Shown piece after piece: positions 53,224-62,026 of a DNA stretch of 64,000 nucleotides. The stretch lies in NCBI RefSeq assembly GCF_030929615.1, contig NZ_JAVFVU010000004.1, positions 62,001 through 126,000 of the forward strand. The letters run 5' to 3'. Below the pieces are notes generated by a model. That model ran no database searches and was not told the origin of the DNA. It saw only the letters and a program-made list of their open reading frames with translations. The translations under genes and the position numbers were made by a program. Source of the stretch: Dyadobacter sp. LHD-138. GTDB taxonomy: Bacteria > Bacteroidota > Bacteroidia > Cytophagales > Spirosomataceae. The number at the start of each line of letters is the position of its first letter. Position 1 is the first letter of the stretch.

Positions 53224-55539
53224 ATGAGCTCAGAAAATTCGTCAATACCGGGTGCTGAAAATCCGGAAACCTTTACCGGCTTAAAAAAAGGAAAAATAAA
53301 AACCATTGCAGCTGGCATTCCGGCGGTTGTTTCCAGCATAGAAAAAGTCATAGGCGAAGCAGGTTTGGGAAGAGGAATGAAGGCGCTCTGGAGTCTCAAT
53401 AAGAAAGGCGGATTCGACTGTCCGAGCTGCGCCTGGCCTGATCCTGACGATGAGCGTTCCGGCATCGCCGAATATTGTGAAAATGGTGCGAGAGCGGTAG
53501 CGGAGGAGGCAACAGCAAAGAAATTAACTACTGTTTTTTTTAAGGAAAATCCAGTTCAGGATCTGGCCCGGTTATCCGACTACGAAATCGGAGGCAAAGG
53601 CCGGATTGCCCAGCCTATGTTTTTACCAAAAGGTGCTACACATTACCAACCCATTTCATGGGACGATGCATTTGAAAAAATTGCAGCCTCTTTAAATAGT
53701 CTGGCATCACCTGACGAAGCCATTTTTTACACTTCAGGACGCACCAGCAATGAAGCAGCATTTTTGTACCAGCTTATGGTTCGGCAGTTTGGCACCAATA
53801 ACCTGCCGGATTGCAGCAACATGTGCCACGAAAGCAGCGGTGTTGCACTGGGCGAATCGTTGGGGATTGGGAAGGGCTCGGTCAAACTTGCCGACTTTTA
53901 TGAGTCGGAGGTGATTATTATTTTGGGCCAGAATCCGGGTACAAACCATCCACGCATGTTAACCGCCCTTCAAAAGGCGAAAGCAAACGGAGCCAGGATT
54001 ATCTCGGTTAACCCTTTGCCCGAAACGGGTTTAATGGGTTTCAATAACCCACAGACTGTAAAAGGGATTCTGGATATCGACGCTTCGCTGACAGGTCTTT
54101 TTTTACCTATCAAGATCAACGGTGATATGGCGCTTTTGAAAGCGGTCCAGTTATTGCTTTTTCGGGAAGAAGATAAAAATCCGGGATCTGTTCTTGACCT
54201 TGATTTTATTGCAGAAAATACGATCGGTATTGATGACTTCAAACGCCATATCAGCGAACAAAATCTTGACGAACTGGTGAATATATCGGGCATTCCTTTA
54301 AGTCAGATTACTGAAATGGCCGAAATTTTAAAAGGAAAAACCAAAATTATCGCCTGCTGGGCAATGGGATTAACACAGCATAAAAATGCGGTGGATACCA
54401 TCAAGGAAGTGGTTAATCTGCTTTTGCTAAAGGGCAGTATTGGCAAACCCGGCGCTGGAACCTGTCCCGTTCGGGGCCACAGCAATGTGCAGGGAGACCG
54501 GACCATGGGTATTTTTGAAAGACCGTCCGATGCCTTACTGGATAAGATTGCAGAAAATTTCAACATCTCTCCACCGCGAGAACACGGTCTGGATGTGGTG
54601 AACAGCATCAAAGCCATGCATGCGGGTAAGGCCAGGGTCTTTCTTGCTATGGGTGGTAATTTCTTGTCTGCCACGCCGGACACCGTTTTTACGGCGCAGG
54701 CATTGCGAAACTGTGACTTAACGGTGCATGTTTCCACGAAACTGAACCGAAGTCATCTGGTTCATGGTGCGGAAGCTATTATTTTGCCTTGTCTCGGGCG
54801 AAGTGATGTCGATATGGTCAACGGGGAAAATCAGTTCGTTTCCTGCGAAAACTCCATGGGTGTTGTGCAGTCGTCAAAAGGGGTTCTGAAGCCGATATCA
54901 GATGACTTGCTAAGCGAACCGGTCATCGTATGCAGGCTGGCAAAAGCTTTGTTTGGGGATTCGGGACCTGTAAACTGGGACCAATACGCACAACATTATG
55001 ACGCCATTCGCGAAGCCATTGAACAAACCATTTCAGGATTTGAAAATTATAACGAAAGGGTAAGAATTCCAGGCGGTTTTTACCTCCCGAATTGCAACCG
55101 GGAAGGGAGCTTTAACACAACATCGCAAAAAGCACACTTTAACATTGCACCGGTTACCACACTGGCCATGAAAAAGGACGAGCTGATGATGATGACCATT
55201 CGCAGTCACGACCAGTTTAATACCACGGTTTATGGGTTGAATGACCGTTACAGGGGAATTTACAATGAAAGACGGGTTATTTTAATGAATGAAAAAGATA
55301 TAGCCGATCGTGGGTTAATGGATGGAGATGTGGTCGATCTGATCAATAATCATGAAGGTATCGAGCGGATTGCCAATAAATTTATCGTTGTAAAATATCC
55401 GATCCCGGAAGGTTGTGCGGCAACGTACTTCCCCGAAACAAATGTCCTTGTACCCTTAACCAGTGTCGCGGACAAGAGCAATACACCGACTTCAAAGCAA
55501 GTCATTTTAAAAGTAAAAAAACATCTCGCATCAAATTAA
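53224..55539 (+). CDS. FdhF/YdeP-family molybdopterin oxidoreductase
   Basis: A 771-residue enzyme of the YdeP-like branch of the formate dehydrogenase family. An N-terminal cysteine cluster (FDCPSCAWPDPDD) and a later Cys in AEYCENGA precede the molybdopterin domains: YQPISWDDAFEKIA, YTSGRTSNEAAFLYQLM, CSNMCHESSGVALGESLG, GQNPGTNHPRML, CPVRGHSNVQGDRTMG, and a C-terminal bis-MGD domain with TIRSHDQFNTTVYGLNDRYRG. It has no selenocysteine codon in place of the Cys. The true substrate of this branch is unsettled (formate or another small molecule). FdhD and MobA are encoded just upstream. Confidence 0.92.
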   Translation: MSSENSSIPGAENPETFTGLKKGKIKTIAAGIPAVVSSIEKVIGEAGLGRGMKALWSLNKKGGFDCPSCAWPDPDDERSGIAEYCENGARAVAEEATAKKLTTVFFKENPVQDLARLSDYEIGGKGRIAQPMFLPKGATHYQPISWDDAFEKIAASLNSLASPDEAIFYTSGRTSNEAAFLYQLMVRQFGTNNLPDCSNMCHESSGVALGESLGIGKGSVKLADFYESEVIIILGQNPGTNHPRMLTALQKAKANGARIISVNPLPETGLMGFNNPQTVKGILDIDASLTGLFLPIKINGDMALLKAVQLLLFREEDKNPGSVLDLDFIAENTIGIDDFKRHISEQNLDELVNISGIPLSQITEMAEILKGKTKIIACWAMGLTQHKNAVDTIKEVVNLLLLKGSIGKPGAGTCPVRGHSNVQGDRTMGIFERPSDALLDKIAENFNISPPREHGLDVVNSIKAMHAGKARVFLAMGGNFLSATPDTVFTAQALRNCDLTVHVSTKLNRSHLVHGAEAIILPCLGRSDVDMVNGENQFVSCENSMGVVQSSKGVLKPISDDLLSEPVIVCRLAKALFGDSGPVNWDQYAQHYDAIREAIEQTISGFENYNERVRIPGGFYLPNCNREGSFNTTSQKAHFNIAPVTTLAMKKDELMMMTIRSHDQFNTTVYGLNDRYRGIYNERRVILMNEKDIADRGLMDGDVVDLINNHEGIERIANKFIVVKYPIPEGCAATYFPETNVLVPLTSVADKSNTPTSKQVILKVKKHLASN

Positions 55540-55566
55540 ACGTCCAAATCCGTTTATACTTCTCAT

Positions 55567-55600
55567 TCAACCCAGGGTTTAAGCCTTGGGTTGATCTATT
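55567..55600 (+). terminator. Terminator after the molybdoenzyme operon
   Basis: Stem TCAACCCA (55567-55574) with TGGGTTGA (55587-55594), partly extended inward, followed by TCTATTTTA, 28 bases after the stop codon. Confidence 0.65.
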
Positions 55601-55750
55601 TTACTCAATCTGATCAGGTTAAGCAGGTAATCTGTCAAAATAATAACGCTTTGATTTGATAACTTAATAAATTTAAATTTTATTTGTAGTTATAAAAATA
55701 AAATAAAATATTAAGTTTTACTTTGTTTTCAAAATTCCTAAACCCTTAAT

Positions 55751-58465
55751 ATGTTGAATTCTTTCAAATTGAACCACTGGATATTGCTGGCCGGTGCGAT
55801 CGCCTCGACTACATCGGTAAATGTCTTCCGGGAAAAATCTGTACTGACTGATTTTTCCCGGGAAAATGCCCTTAGTGTCTCTGCATCCATACCTGACAGC
55901 AGCCGCTTCACGCACATGATGCTTGCGCAAGGCCTGGATGAACCTATGGAAATGGCTATTTTGCCAAATCTGGATGTTGTTATCGTTGAACGAAAAGGCG
56001 CGGTCAAACTTTATGACGCCAAGGAAAAGCAGATTAAAACCATTGCGCACCTTAATGTTTTCAGCGGGATTGAAGATGGTTTGCTTGGTGTGGCTGCTGA
56101 TCCGGGGTTTGAAAAAAATCACTGGATTTATTTCTATTATGGCGTGGCAGGAAATAAAAATGTCAGCCAGTTGGAACGTTACGAACTGACGGGTGATCAG
56201 CTCAATGTCGCGTCGAAAAAAGTACTGCTTGAAATACCAACACAGCGGACTTATTGTTGCCATTCGGCAGGATATCTTACTTTCGGAGCCGACGGATTGT
56301 TGTATTTATCAACAGGTGACAATACCAATGCGGAAGAAATTGAAGGACATAACCCAACCGATGAGCGTCCGGGACGACAGCTTTCTGACGACCAGGGGAC
56401 AACAGCGAATAGCAAAGATTTCAGAGGGAAAATCCTTCGTATTAAACCAGAGGCAGACGGAACTTATTCGATTCCCGACGGCAATCTTTTTCCAAAGGAC
56501 GGTTCCATCGGATATCCTGAAATATTTGTGATGGGCTGCCGGAATCCATTCCGAATGTCCGTCGATCCGAAAAATAATTTTGTCTATTGGGGCGATGTAG
56601 GCCCGGACAGCAATGTGCCGGCTGAAGAAAACTTCCTTAGCTATGACGAGATTAACCAGGCTCGAAAACCCGGTTTTTTTGGTTATCCCTATTTTCTTGG
56701 CAACAACGAAGGATTCCCAAAATATGATTTTGCGACAAAAAAGGAAGGACCAAAGCAGGATCCACTACGTCCAATCAACAATTCTCCCAATAATACAGGT
56801 ATAAAAGAATTACCGGCTGCACAGCCGGCAATGATCTGGTATGGCAAAGGAGAGTCGAAACGCTGGCCGATGGTTGGCAAAGGCGGCGCAAGTGCCATGG
56901 CGGGGCCGGTTTATTACAGCGATTTATACCCGAACGCCAAATACAAACTTCCGGAATATTACAATGGAAAGCTTTTTATCTATGAATGGATTAGAAAGTG
57001 GATTATGGCTGTGACGCTGGATAAAGACGGGAATTATGTAAGTATGGAACCGTTTTTACCTCATTTAAAGGTGATCGCCCCCATGGATATGAAAATTGCA
57101 CACGATGGAGCTATTTACATGCTCGCTTACGGGACAAACTGGTTCGCTAAAAACACGGACGCAGGATTAATTCGTGTCGAATATTCGGAAGGAAACCGTA
57201 ATCCGATCGCAGATATACAAATAAATAAGAGATACGGGGCGGCACCGATGGCGGTGACATTATCCGCCGAAAAGTCAAAAGATCACGACCCGAATGACAA
57301 ACTTTCTTTTGAATGGAAGATCGGGCGTAAAAAGCTTTCCGGAAAAGAAATAAAGCATGTTTTTACCAAACCGGGTATTTACGATATCTCTCTTACAGTT
57401 TCAGACCAGAATGGCGGAACAGGCACCGCCACCACGCAGGTAAAAGTAGGCAATACCCCGCCGGATATTTCCATTAACAGCACAGCAAACCGTAGTTTTT
57501 ACTGGGACAACACCCATTTCGATTATGAGATCAGTGTCAAAGATCCGGAGGATAAAACGATTGATAAATCTAAAATCACCGCATCCTTTAATTACCTGAG
57601 TTTTGGAAAAGATCTTGCTTCTGCACTTTCCGGCGCCAGTCACGGTAATCTAAAATATGCCGCTACCGAAAAGCTTTATGCTTCTCTGGATTGCAAAGCC
57701 TGTCATACCATGGATACCAAATCCATCGGGCCTGCTTTAAAGGAAATATCCAAAAAATATACCGGAAAGACGGGTTATGAACAAAAACTTGCGGAGAAAA
57801 TTATAAAAGGAGGAAGTGGGAACTGGGGCAGTTACCCTATGCCGCCGCATACGGATCTGCCGGAGCAAGATGCGAGAGAAATTGCAAAGTATATCCTTTC
57901 ATTGTCTGAACAAAAAACACAGCTGCCTTTGCAGGGGCAACTAAAATTAGCTGAACATATCGGCCAGGGCAAAGAGGGAGCTTATGTGCTGCAGGCGGGG
58001 TACACGGATAAGGGTGCGAACGGTATTGAGCCACTCAAAGGCAGCAACCATATCGTACTTCGAAATCCACTGGTGCAAATGGAAGACTATGAGGAAGGTA
58101 GTGCCAATGTGGTTATTGCGACACTGAACACCGGTTATGTATCCTCCATCTGGGGTAAAAACGTGAAATTTGTAAGCTTTAAACAAGTGGATCTGACCCA
58201 TATTTCAGGAATAAAGATCAGGTTACAGCAGGAAGGTGCCGGTGGACTGATCGAAGTAAGAAAAGGAAGCAGTACCGGTGAAATTATTGGCAGCATAAAT
58301 GTTCCGCAAGGTCACGTAAAAGATGTAAAAACAGATTGGAAAGAGATTGATGTAGCGATGAAACCAACTTCGGGTATTCATGACTTGTATTTTACTTTTT
58401 CAAATCCCGATAAATCAAAAGTTGGCCTTTTCTTTCTTGACTGGATCTATTTTGAAAAAAAGTAA
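55751..58465 (+). CDS. Exported sugar-dehydrogenase-like beta-propeller with PKD, cytochrome c and CBM-like domains
   Basis: A 904-residue fusion. After a hydrophobic N-terminus, residues about 55-480 form a PQQ-dependent soluble glucose dehydrogenase-like six-bladed propeller (GIEDGLLGVAADPGF, GADGLLYLSTGDNTN, GCRNPFRMSVDP). Next come a PKD domain (about 490-580), a c-type haem domain with C648-KA-C651-H652 and a later Met in SYPMPPH, and a C-terminal CBM6-like domain (about 765-904). Electrons from sugar oxidation could pass directly to the haem. The propeller has not been checked for every PQQ-binding residue. A Gfo/Idh gene starts 35 bases downstream. Confidence 0.88.
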   Translation: MLNSFKLNHWILLAGAIASTTSVNVFREKSVLTDFSRENALSVSASIPDSSRFTHMMLAQGLDEPMEMAILPNLDVVIVERKGAVKLYDAKEKQIKTIAHLNVFSGIEDGLLGVAADPGFEKNHWIYFYYGVAGNKNVSQLERYELTGDQLNVASKKVLLEIPTQRTYCCHSAGYLTFGADGLLYLSTGDNTNAEEIEGHNPTDERPGRQLSDDQGTTANSKDFRGKILRIKPEADGTYSIPDGNLFPKDGSIGYPEIFVMGCRNPFRMSVDPKNNFVYWGDVGPDSNVPAEENFLSYDEINQARKPGFFGYPYFLGNNEGFPKYDFATKKEGPKQDPLRPINNSPNNTGIKELPAAQPAMIWYGKGESKRWPMVGKGGASAMAGPVYYSDLYPNAKYKLPEYYNGKLFIYEWIRKWIMAVTLDKDGNYVSMEPFLPHLKVIAPMDMKIAHDGAIYMLAYGTNWFAKNTDAGLIRVEYSEGNRNPIADIQINKRYGAAPMAVTLSAEKSKDHDPNDKLSFEWKIGRKKLSGKEIKHVFTKPGIYDISLTVSDQNGGTGTATTQVKVGNTPPDISINSTANRSFYWDNTHFDYEISVKDPEDKTIDKSKITASFNYLSFGKDLASALSGASHGNLKYAATEKLYASLDCKACHTMDTKSIGPALKEISKKYTGKTGYEQKLAEKIIKGGSGNWGSYPMPPHTDLPEQDAREIAKYILSLSEQKTQLPLQGQLKLAEHIGQGKEGAYVLQAGYTDKGANGIEPLKGSNHIVLRNPLVQMEDYEEGSANVVIATLNTGYVSSIWGKNVKFVSFKQVDLTHISGIKIRLQQEGAGGLIEVRKGSSTGEIIGSINVPQGHVKDVKTDWKEIDVAMKPTSGIHDLYFTFSNPDKSKVGLFFLDWIYFEKK

Positions 58466-58500
58466 ACCGGTTATTGTTCATTTTTAATTCCTAACGCCAT

Positions 58501-59487
58501 ATGTTTTCAAATAACCGCCGCAATTTTTTAAAATTATCAGCCCTTGTCGGCGCAGGTATGGGCATTGTGCCCGCCATTGATGCTTTCAGTTTTTCCAATG
58601 CTCCGACAGCGGGAAAACGCATTGGCATTATCGGACTTGACACCTCGCACAGTGAAGTTTTTACCAAAATGATCAACAATGGAGGTGTGGAAATGAGCGG
58701 TTACAAAGTCGTGGCTGCCTATCCCCATGGAAGCCGGGACATCGCCTCGGCCATCAATATGAAACCTAAGATAACCGAAGCGGTTAAAGCGCAGGGTGTT
58801 GAAATCGTAGATTCGATCGAAGCATTGTTAGGCAAGGTGGATGTGGTTTTGCTCGAAAGTAACGATGGGCGTCCCCATCTTGAACAGGCATTACCCGTAT
58901 TTAAAGCCGGTAAGCGAATATTTATAGATAAACCCATTGCTCCGTCTTTGGGCGAAGCACATGAAATTTTCAAAGTCGCCAGTCAGTACAACACACCGCT
59001 TTTCACTTCGTCGGCTTTACGTTTTGATCTGAATGTCCAAAAAGTGGTCGCTGGTTCTATCGGTAAAGTTACCGGCGCGGATGTGTATACACCGGCTGAA
59101 ATTGATAAAAACCATGCAGATCTGGCCTGGTATGCCATCCATGGTGTTGAAATGTTGTTTACCGTGATGGGACCCGGCTGTAAAGAGATTTCGCGTGTGC
59201 ACCGGGATGGAACCGATTTGGTAACTGGAGTCTGGGAAGATGGCCGGATCGGAACCGTGCGTGGAATCAGAAAGGGCGCTTCCAGCATTGCCGGCACGGC
59301 TTTTGGCGAAAAGGGAATTGCTGCATTAGGTCCATTTTCAGGTTATGAACCTTTGGTCGGCGAAATTATTTCATTTTTTCAAACAGGTAAAGTTCCAGTT
59401 TCGCGGGAACAGACCCTTGAAATATTTAGCTTTATTGATGCGGCTGACAAAAGTAAACGCAAGGGCGGGAAACCGGTTTCTATGTAA
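58501..59487 (+). CDS. Tat-exported Gfo/Idh/MocA-family oxidoreductase-like protein
   Basis: A 328-residue protein with a twin-arginine signal (NNRRNFLKLSALVGAGMG) followed by a Rossmann domain (KRIGIIGLDTSH rather than the classical GxGxxG, then VVLLESNDGRPHLEQALP) and the EKP-type motif as FIDKPIAPS, where Asp-Lys-Pro supplies the usual catalytic-region lysine. The Tat signal suggests export folded with NAD(P) bound, as in other periplasmic family members that act on glycans. The degenerate nucleotide motif leaves catalysis uncertain. It probably forms an operon with the upstream sugar dehydrogenase. Confidence 0.85.
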   Translation: MFSNNRRNFLKLSALVGAGMGIVPAIDAFSFSNAPTAGKRIGIIGLDTSHSEVFTKMINNGGVEMSGYKVVAAYPHGSRDIASAINMKPKITEAVKAQGVEIVDSIEALLGKVDVVLLESNDGRPHLEQALPVFKAGKRIFIDKPIAPSLGEAHEIFKVASQYNTPLFTSSALRFDLNVQKVVAGSIGKVTGADVYTPAEIDKNHADLAWYAIHGVEMLFTVMGPGCKEISRVHRDGTDLVTGVWEDGRIGTVRGIRKGASSIAGTAFGEKGIAALGPFSGYEPLVGEIISFFQTGKVPVSREQTLEIFSFIDAADKSKRKGGKPVSM

Positions 59488-59631
59488 ATGGAAGCTTTTA
59501 AATAAATTCTTAATACAAAGCTAACATCCTGCCAGCTTAAATATATTACTTTCGCCGTCTGGCTATTTATCCGAAAACGAATAGATTAAGGCCAAACGAA
59601 TCTTGTATTAAAAACATTAATTTCATTTGCA

Positions 59632-60402
59632 ATGAAAAAAAATATTCTTGTTTTCACAGCTTTATTTTTCTGCCTGATTACATTCGAAGGTATGTCTCAA
59701 AATAAATCAAAAGTTATTGCCCACCGCGGCGCCTGGAAAAACACCGGAGCGACAGAAAATTCAATAGCAGCGCTTGAACATGCGATCAAACTGGGCTGCT
59801 ATGGCAGCGAATTTGATGTACACATGTCCGTAGATTCTGTGATTTTTGTAAATCATGACCACACCATTCAAGGAACGGATATTGAAAAAGCGACCGCACA
59901 GGAATTATCGCAGATCAAACTCGGAAATGGGGAAAGCCTCCCAACGCTTGAAGCATATCTGAAAGCGGGCAGCAAACAAAAGAAAACGCGCCTGATTCTG
60001 GAAATAAAGACTTCAAGAATTAGCAAGGAGCGTTCTCTGGCTTTGACCAAGAAATGTGTTGAGATGGTTAAAGCCCTTAAAGTTGAAAAAATTACAGACT
60101 ATATCGCGTTCGATTTTGATGTTTGCCTGAAAGTAAAAGAACTGGCTCCGAAAGCGCATGTCGAATATCTTAACGGAGATAAAACGCCGACAGAAATCCA
60201 GGCAGCAAAGCTGTCCGGCACAGACTACCATTATTCGGTTTACAAGAAAAATGAAAACTGGATCGACGAATTACAGAGCAAAAAATTGGCTATCAACGTC
60301 TGGACGGTCAATGACAAACCAACAATGCAATGGTTTGTTGACAAAAAGGTTGACTTCATCACGACCAATGAGCCTGAATTGTTACTGGAATTGGTTAAAT
60401 AA
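59632..60402 (+). CDS. Secreted glycerophosphodiester phosphodiesterase
   Basis: A 256-residue protein with signal peptide (ending GMSQ). GDPD motifs are VIAHRGAWKNTGATENS (catalytic His-Arg), GSEFDVHMSVDSVIFVNHD (Glu, Asp and His metal/acid residues, here with EFD in place of the typical ExD) and NVWTVND near the C-terminus. It hydrolyses deacylated phospholipid headgroups to glycerol 3-phosphate and alcohol. It is 144 bases after the Gfo/Idh gene and may have its own promoter. Its end is 6 bases from the converging membrane-protein gene. Confidence 0.9.
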   Translation: MKKNILVFTALFFCLITFEGMSQNKSKVIAHRGAWKNTGATENSIAALEHAIKLGCYGSEFDVHMSVDSVIFVNHDHTIQGTDIEKATAQELSQIKLGNGESLPTLEAYLKAGSKQKKTRLILEIKTSRISKERSLALTKKCVEMVKALKVEKITDYIAFDFDVCLKVKELAPKAHVEYLNGDKTPTEIQAAKLSGTDYHYSVYKKNENWIDELQSKKLAINVWTVNDKPTMQWFVDKKVDFITTNEPELLLELVK

Positions 60403-60408
60403 CCCAGT

Positions 60409-60912
60409 TTAGTACTGCGTCGATCGGGTAAAATAAAAGTGCGCGATAAGTGAAATAGGGAGTCCAACGCCAAGTATAACGATACTGATCCCGATCATCG
60501 TAGCACCCGGTTCCATTGGCAGCATACCTGAAAATGCGATCGGAAGTACGACCAGGTTCATGACCATCCAGATAAAAATGCCATAGACAATGCCGCTTAT
60601 CACACCGTGCCGGCGTAAAAAAGCAAGACGCGGATAAACGAAAAAATAGAAAAGCGTAAACATCAGTGAAATAGCAAAATGGAAGACAATACCCAATGCG
60701 GCCATTTTGATCCCGCCTTCATAAGCTGCCTTTCCAAAGGCACCACTGGCAACGGACTGAAGGATTTTCACTGCGGTGGTTTTGTCAAGAAATACGGAGT
60801 AAACAATAATGGCAAGTACGAGATCCAGCAAACCAGCCAGAAATGCTGCCAGGACAATTGTCGGGAACGGAGAACGATCATTCATAGCATTTATTGTTAC
60901 TGATTTATGCAA
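60409..60912 (-). CDS. Small four-helix membrane protein of unknown function
   Basis: A 167-residue protein with four hydrophobic segments (about residues 17-40, 65-90, 100-125 and 135-158). It resembles YagU/DUF1440-type inner-membrane proteins in size and layout, but I cannot assign it with confidence. The start may instead be the internal ATG at 60885 (MNDRSPFP), which leaves all helices intact. No operon partner: the next gene upstream is 257 bases away, past a long perfect hairpin. Confidence 0.75.
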   Translation of the reverse strand: MHKSVTINAMNDRSPFPTIVLAAFLAGLLDLVLAIIVYSVFLDKTTAVKILQSVASGAFGKAAYEGGIKMAALGIVFHFAISLMFTLFYFFVYPRLAFLRRHGVISGIVYGIFIWMVMNLVVLPIAFSGMLPMEPGATMIGISIVILGVGLPISLIAHFYFTRSTQY

Positions 60913-61089
60913 TTAAGATACAAAATATTCATCTTCTTTGAAATGTTTGTGTACAATATTTTGCACTTTTAATGTCATTCATTACAGTCGTATCATTTCT
61001 CCTTGAATCTGATCTACGGTGTTGAATATCAGTATATAAAATAGATCCTTCTTGGAGGAAAATGCAATAGATATCTGGTTTTATTTATG

Positions 61090-61148
61090 TAAAATTTAAG
61101 GTCAGAATCTGGTCCGCTTGTGGCACCAGATTCTGACCTTAAATTTTA
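61090..61148. terminator. Very long perfect hairpin between SDR and membrane-protein genes
   Basis: A perfect 24-bp stem (61090-61113 with 61125-61148) and 11-base loop. On the minus strand it follows the SDR stop by 21 bases and the distal arm is AT-rich, so it may end the AraC/SDR transcript. The stem is far longer than most terminators. Confidence 0.7.
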
Positions 61149-61169
61149 TCGGGAGCGCTTTTAATTCGT

Positions 61170-61934
61170 TTACAAAAACATGCCTCCCGAGGCTTCAATT
61201 CGTTGCGCTGTGATCCATCCTGCCTCTTTGGAACAAAGAAAGGCAACAATGCCGCCGATATCTTCCGGCATCCCCACACGTCCCAGAGCGGTGATCGAAT
61301 TCATGTAACCTTCTAATTCCGGATGCGCGTCAAACGCTTTTTGGGTAAAATCGGTGTGGATAATTCCGGGCGCCACTACATTGGCGGTTATCCCGCGAGC
61401 CCCGACTTCTTTCGCAAGATATCTCGTAAATACCTCGACGGCGCCTTTCATGGAGGCATAAGCGGCGTAACCCGGTGTCGCAAACCGCGCCAGTCCCGTT
61501 GAAAGATTAACAATGCGTCCTCCGTCAGCTATGAACGGCAACGCTTTCTGAGACAGAAAGTATACCCCTTTGAAATGGATGTTCATCAGGTCGTCGAAAT
61601 CCTGTTCGGTAGTATCCTTAATGGAGGAAGCACGGTCAATTCCGGCATTGTTGATTAAAAAGTCAAAAGTGGAGCGTTTCCATTTATGCAGGAGCAAGGC
61701 GGTAATATCCTCAAAGAAATGATCAAACGATTTTGAATCTGCAACATCAAGCTGTAATGCCGCAGCATTGCAGCCCATTTTTTCAATTTCTGTTACTACA
61801 TCATTGGCTTCATTTTCATTACTTCGGTATACGATGATTACATCATTCCCCTTTTGTGCCAGGCTTAACGCCATATTTTTTCCTAGTCCTCTGCTGCCGC
61901 CGGTTACAAGGGCTATTTTATTCGTTGGTTCCAT
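61170..61934 (-). CDS. Short-chain dehydrogenase/reductase
   Basis: About 254 residues from MEPTNKIALVTGGSRGLG. Cofactor motif TGGSRGLGK, NNAG as LINNAGIDRA, catalytic Ser in NLSTGLARF and YxxxK as YASMK are all present, and the C-terminal PEDIGGIVAFLCSKEAGWITAQ is typical of the FabG-like classical SDRs, many of which use NADP(H). In-frame codons run to 62024, but a perfect TAnnTTTG-type -7 element (61961-61968, minus strand) lies between, so 61934 is chosen. It follows an AraC regulator on the same strand, which probably controls it. Confidence 0.9.
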   Translation of the reverse strand: MEPTNKIALVTGGSRGLGKNMALSLAQKGNDVIIVYRSNENEANDVVTEIEKMGCNAAALQLDVADSKSFDHFFEDITALLLHKWKRSTFDFLINNAGIDRASSIKDTTEQDFDDLMNIHFKGVYFLSQKALPFIADGGRIVNLSTGLARFATPGYAAYASMKGAVEVFTRYLAKEVGARGITANVVAPGIIHTDFTQKAFDAHPELEGYMNSITALGRVGMPEDIGGIVAFLCSKEAGWITAQRIEASGGMFL

Positions 61935-61960
61935 CTGATTTGTTTTAAATTTTGATGGAA

Positions 61961-61968
61961 CAAAGGTA
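61961..61968 (-). promoter_or_regulatory. Candidate -7 element of the SDR gene
   Basis: TACCTTTG on the minus strand, 27 bases before the ATG at 61934, a full TAnnTTTG match. No TTG is found 17-23 bases upstream of it, which would fit an activator-dependent promoter controlled by the adjacent AraC-family protein. Confidence 0.5.
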
Positions 61969-62026
61969 GTTTGCAGCCTATGTTCTGACTTAGCGGATTT
62001 CAAATCAGAAATTACAAAAATCAAAT

